This document shows, in pieces, positions 61,080 to 64,000 of a DNA stretch of 64,000 bases (positions within the stretch are counted from its first letter, which is position 1; each line of letters opens with the position of its first letter). This stretch comes from Sphagnum compactum (taxonomy: Eukaryota > Bryophyta > Sphagnopsida > Sphagnales). The stretch spans positions 14,136,001 through 14,200,000 of the forward strand of contig OZ234494.1 of the NCBI GenBank assembly GCA_965153455.1, given 5' to 3'. Made by a program: the position numbers and the translations under genes. The notes beneath the pieces were generated by a model. The model was given only the letters and a program-made list of their open reading frames with translations. It was not told the DNA's origin and made no database searches.

Positions 61080-61810
61080 AGAAGTTATGAGAAATTTATT
61101 AGAAAAGGTTAACTTAAGTTTAACTTTTACATTTATCCTAAGTTTAATTTAGTTTTAACGTTTACATTTAACCTAAGTTTAGTTTCAAAGTTTTGCTTTA
61201 AATAGCTTTAACTTAAATTTCACTTTTAGGTTTAGCCTAAATTTAGACAAGTCTTTAAGTTTAATTTAATATAACCTAGGTTTAATCTTTAAATTTAACT
61301 TAATTTTAGTTTTTAGGTTTAGCTTCTAAGTTTAACTTTTAAATGTAACCTTTAAGTAAATTAACTTAGTCTAAGTTCAATAGTTGTAAATTATACTAAG
61401 TTACCTTACAATAGCTTAGGGAGGCTTAGGTTAATTTAAATGTATCTAGCCTAAACTTGGTGGGTGGCCTAAAGTAGTCTATATCAACCTAGGTTAGCCA
61501 TATGGTAACCCATGTAAACCCATGTTAAACGATTATGTTGTAATGGTTAAAAATTAGAATCCTCAAATTTTTAAATTTTCACACTTGTAACCAAGATTAT
61601 TTAGGTTCTTTGTTTAGGTAGCTTACCTAACCTACTCTAAGTTTGTTTTTAATTAGGTGGCCTAAGCTAAGCTCTTAAACTAAATCACCTCGTTTAAATT
61701 TCCTAGCATAATTAACTTAAGTTAGCTTCTTAAGTTAAGTTGTTTAACCTAAACTACTTAACTTAAATAACTTAGGCTAAATTCCTAGGTTAAACTTCCT
61801 AGGCCTTGGT
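61080..61810. repeat. Motif-repeat stretch of AAGTTTAAC / CCTAAGTTTA words
   Basis: AAGTTTAACTTTTA, AACCTAAGTTTA and AGGTTTAGC-type words recur dozens of times without a strict period. The word set overlaps with the 10-bp arrays at 3-7 kb (in part as reverse complement), so it may be a scrambled relative. Confidence 0.5.
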
Positions 61811-63000
61811 TGCCATGTGGCATCACACAATTGTGCCAAAAAGTTCATTTCCTAACTTTAAGCTGCCACATGGCAATCTTAAATGGTCAATATTTATTAA
61901 ATTTGAAATAATTTGTCACATGGCAACTCATAATTGAACAATAAATTTTTTAATTTAACCTAGGCTACCACATGGGAACAAACAATAAATTAAAAAATTG
62001 CATTTTATATTTAAAAAATTTAAGTTCAATCATTGGATGCATCTTGCATAACTGTTGTTTAATTTCATATTATAAAATTCAATGACCGTGATCATACGAT
62101 TTTCAAGTTTGTTGTGATTCATCTATGACTATAATCATGAAAATGATATGGAATGACATAAATGACTATTGTCATGGCGCAAATTATTACAATCGTGGTT
62201 GTAGCTAATTCACATAAATGATGAATTTAAATTGAATACATAATTATCTAATCACTGAGGCATATATGACTAAAGTTTTTAATTATGGATAAAATCGTAG
62301 ACAACACCTTTTCGCATAGTGTAAAACTTGGAAGAAAAGAACGAATAGGTTTTGTTCAAATATACTAAAACCCCATGGCTGGGGGAAAAAAATAATTCAA
62401 GGTTACATGTTGTTAATTTGAATTATATAATTAGATATAATCATAACTTTCTTTAGATATCCAAATATAATTTTTACTTATGATTTATGATTTTCAAAAT
62501 GAACTTTTCATTAAAAAAATATTCTTGGAAACAATTATCAAAAGGAAACTATTCCAATTGAAATATATAATATATTTTTAATATTGTATAACATACCAAA
62601 ACCCCACCTTTCATACCTTCTATTTACCCAATGCCTTTTGCCCACTTGTGTTGATCCATTTGTTTCATATCCATGTTTGTGGGTAGGGGAAATGAATGAA
62701 AGGAAAGGAATTAAGTAGTTATAAAAAAAAGATAAAGATAATTGAAAGGAAGTTTTTTAAAAGTATGCGCCTTTCATATCCATGAAAGGAAGGAATGAGG
62801 TAACTAGGGTTAAACTAATAATTATTTTTTATAACATAAATATACCATTAAATATCTTAATACACGTGCAGTTTCAGCACACACAAGTGGCAAATTATTT
62901 ATTTATTTAAAAATTTGAACTTCAACAAATGAGTTTTAATTTTTAGACTTATTGACAAATAAAGATTCTAGTTATGCTTATTATTATCCTCCTATTATCC
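61811..63000. other. AT-rich intergenic DNA, no gene seen
   Basis: No supported frame or RNA gene. Confidence 0.5.
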
Positions 63001-63004
63001 TTTT

Positions 63005-63060
63005 GGTTAGCTTGTTCAATTAGTGCATTTGATTGTATTAACCTAGGGTTCAATTCTAAT
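63005..63060 (+). mobile_element. Possible tRNA-like SINE head
   Basis: TTAGCTTGTTCAATTAGTGC followed about 30 bases later by GGGTTCAATTC resembles A and B boxes of Pol III promoters. Body and tail were not resolved. Confidence 0.3.
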
Positions 63061-64000
63061 TGCTTGAATTCTTGAAATTTTAGACATTGAATGCCAATAA
63101 TTTTCCAAAAATTTGGCAATATAAAAAATTATTTATTTTATGTTGAAGCTAGCCATGTATTACAACAATCAACTCGATGCCATAAACTTTGGATAAATTT
63201 AAAGAATAAGCTATTTATATCAAAGGGAATGGTATCCTTTAATAAGTTATACAATTAAGTTAAGAAAGACATAACGAAGTTTTCAAATTTAAAAAATAAA
63301 ATGTTAGCACAATCTAATCACACAATTGGAATTTAACATTTGTGATTATCCAACCATAATGATATATTAGTGAACTTGGATGTCATTGGCCCAAATAAAT
63401 TAATCTTCTTGTAAGGTCACCAATCCCAATAGTATTCCATTCCAAGTGAGCTTAATTTCACCATTTTTTTAAATTTATTTTTATTAATTATTTTTATAGA
63501 TTGTTATTTAGATTTAATAATAGGTGACCTAATGCGTTACTGGTCTTAGCAGGTTGTTGAACCTAATAGGTTATTTAACCTAACCTATTACTTAACTTAA
63601 CTTATGACTTAACCTAACTAATTACAAAACTTGACAAGTAGCAGTATATTAGGTTAGTAGATAGGTTGACAAAAAACAAGTATTTAAACAAGGTATAGTT
63701 TTGAATTTTTGGACTATTAATTTTTATATTGGCTAATGATTATTTAAATAGTTTATTTGGACTATTTAAGTTTTGAATTAATTGTTATAAAAACAAGACA
63801 AACCTATTTTGGGGAACTTTTGATTACATTTTGGATTTTGTGTTACTTTTCCACTTTGAAGAAACATGGAGAATGTTTGTTTTTAGTAATACTTTCTTGA
63901 AACTTTTGGAATTTATGTTTATTTAGGATTTGTGGAAAATTTTAGATTTTCAATATTTAGTGTACATGTTTGTGTTTTCAGAACTTGTTACTGGAAAATT
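63061..64000. other. AT-rich intergenic DNA with a short CCTAACCTA-type patch
   Basis: No gene is seen. At about 63525-63660 words such as AACCTAATAGGTTATTTAACC recur loosely, similar to the stretch at 61080-61810. Confidence 0.45.

Overview
The window looks like nuclear DNA from a land plant with a large, repeat-filled genome. The evidence is spliced genes with GT/AG introns, a plant-type WRC protein, a chloroplast-targeted DUF1997 protein, a tRNA-Ser(GCU) of plant type, and decayed Ty1/copia and DDE transposase remnants in long AT-rich DNA. A non-seed plant (fern or lycophyte) is possible but is a guess; no single feature fixes the taxon.

Layout. 1-2 kb: GC-richer, gene-like and retroelement-like DNA with no gene I can name. 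2-10 kb: AT-rich DNA with two arrays of a degenerate 10-bp unit and a SINE-like head. 10-16.2 kb: a heavily mutated Ty1/copia element on the minus strand (gag, protease, integrase, RT with a broken YVDD box, RNase H-proximal part, candidate PBS). 18.2-19.3 kb: an unprocessed, frameshifted pfkB (ribokinase-like) pseudogene, minus strand. 20-28 kb: a cluster of terminal-inverted-repeat elements. Two abutting relatives lie at 20361-21904 and 21912-23863; one carries a 1.2-kb interior the other lacks, and the other holds a nested element with perfect 28-bp inverted repeats. A third element lies at 26412-27972. 28-30 kb: degenerate tandem repeats. 30377-30581: a GC-rich 175-bp insert between perfect 15-bp direct repeats. 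30.6-38 kb: AT-rich, empty. 38-40.1 kb: a decayed pogo-like (DDE_1) transposase, minus strand. 42.5-59 kb is the gene-bearing part. 60-64 kb returns to AT-rich DNA with motif-repeat stretches.

Genes. (1) A minus-strand WRC-domain gene at 45166-49434. I reconstruct four exons with matching intron phases, giving about 510 aa: an MRIRKR start, an Alba-like fold, a basic NLS, a winged-helix-like segment, the WRC zinc motif and a basic tail. (2) An intronless chloroplast-type DUF1997 protein, 52395-53378. (3) A two-exon gene for a 68-aa membrane-anchored coiled-coil protein, 55892-56690. (4) tRNA-Ser(GCU), 58465-58546 minus, with a Pol III T-run terminator. These genes look like independent neighbours and I see no functional cluster. 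The best candidates for something undescribed are the WRC/Alba-like fusion, the 10-bp arrays, the cargo-bearing TIR element and the GC-rich insert.
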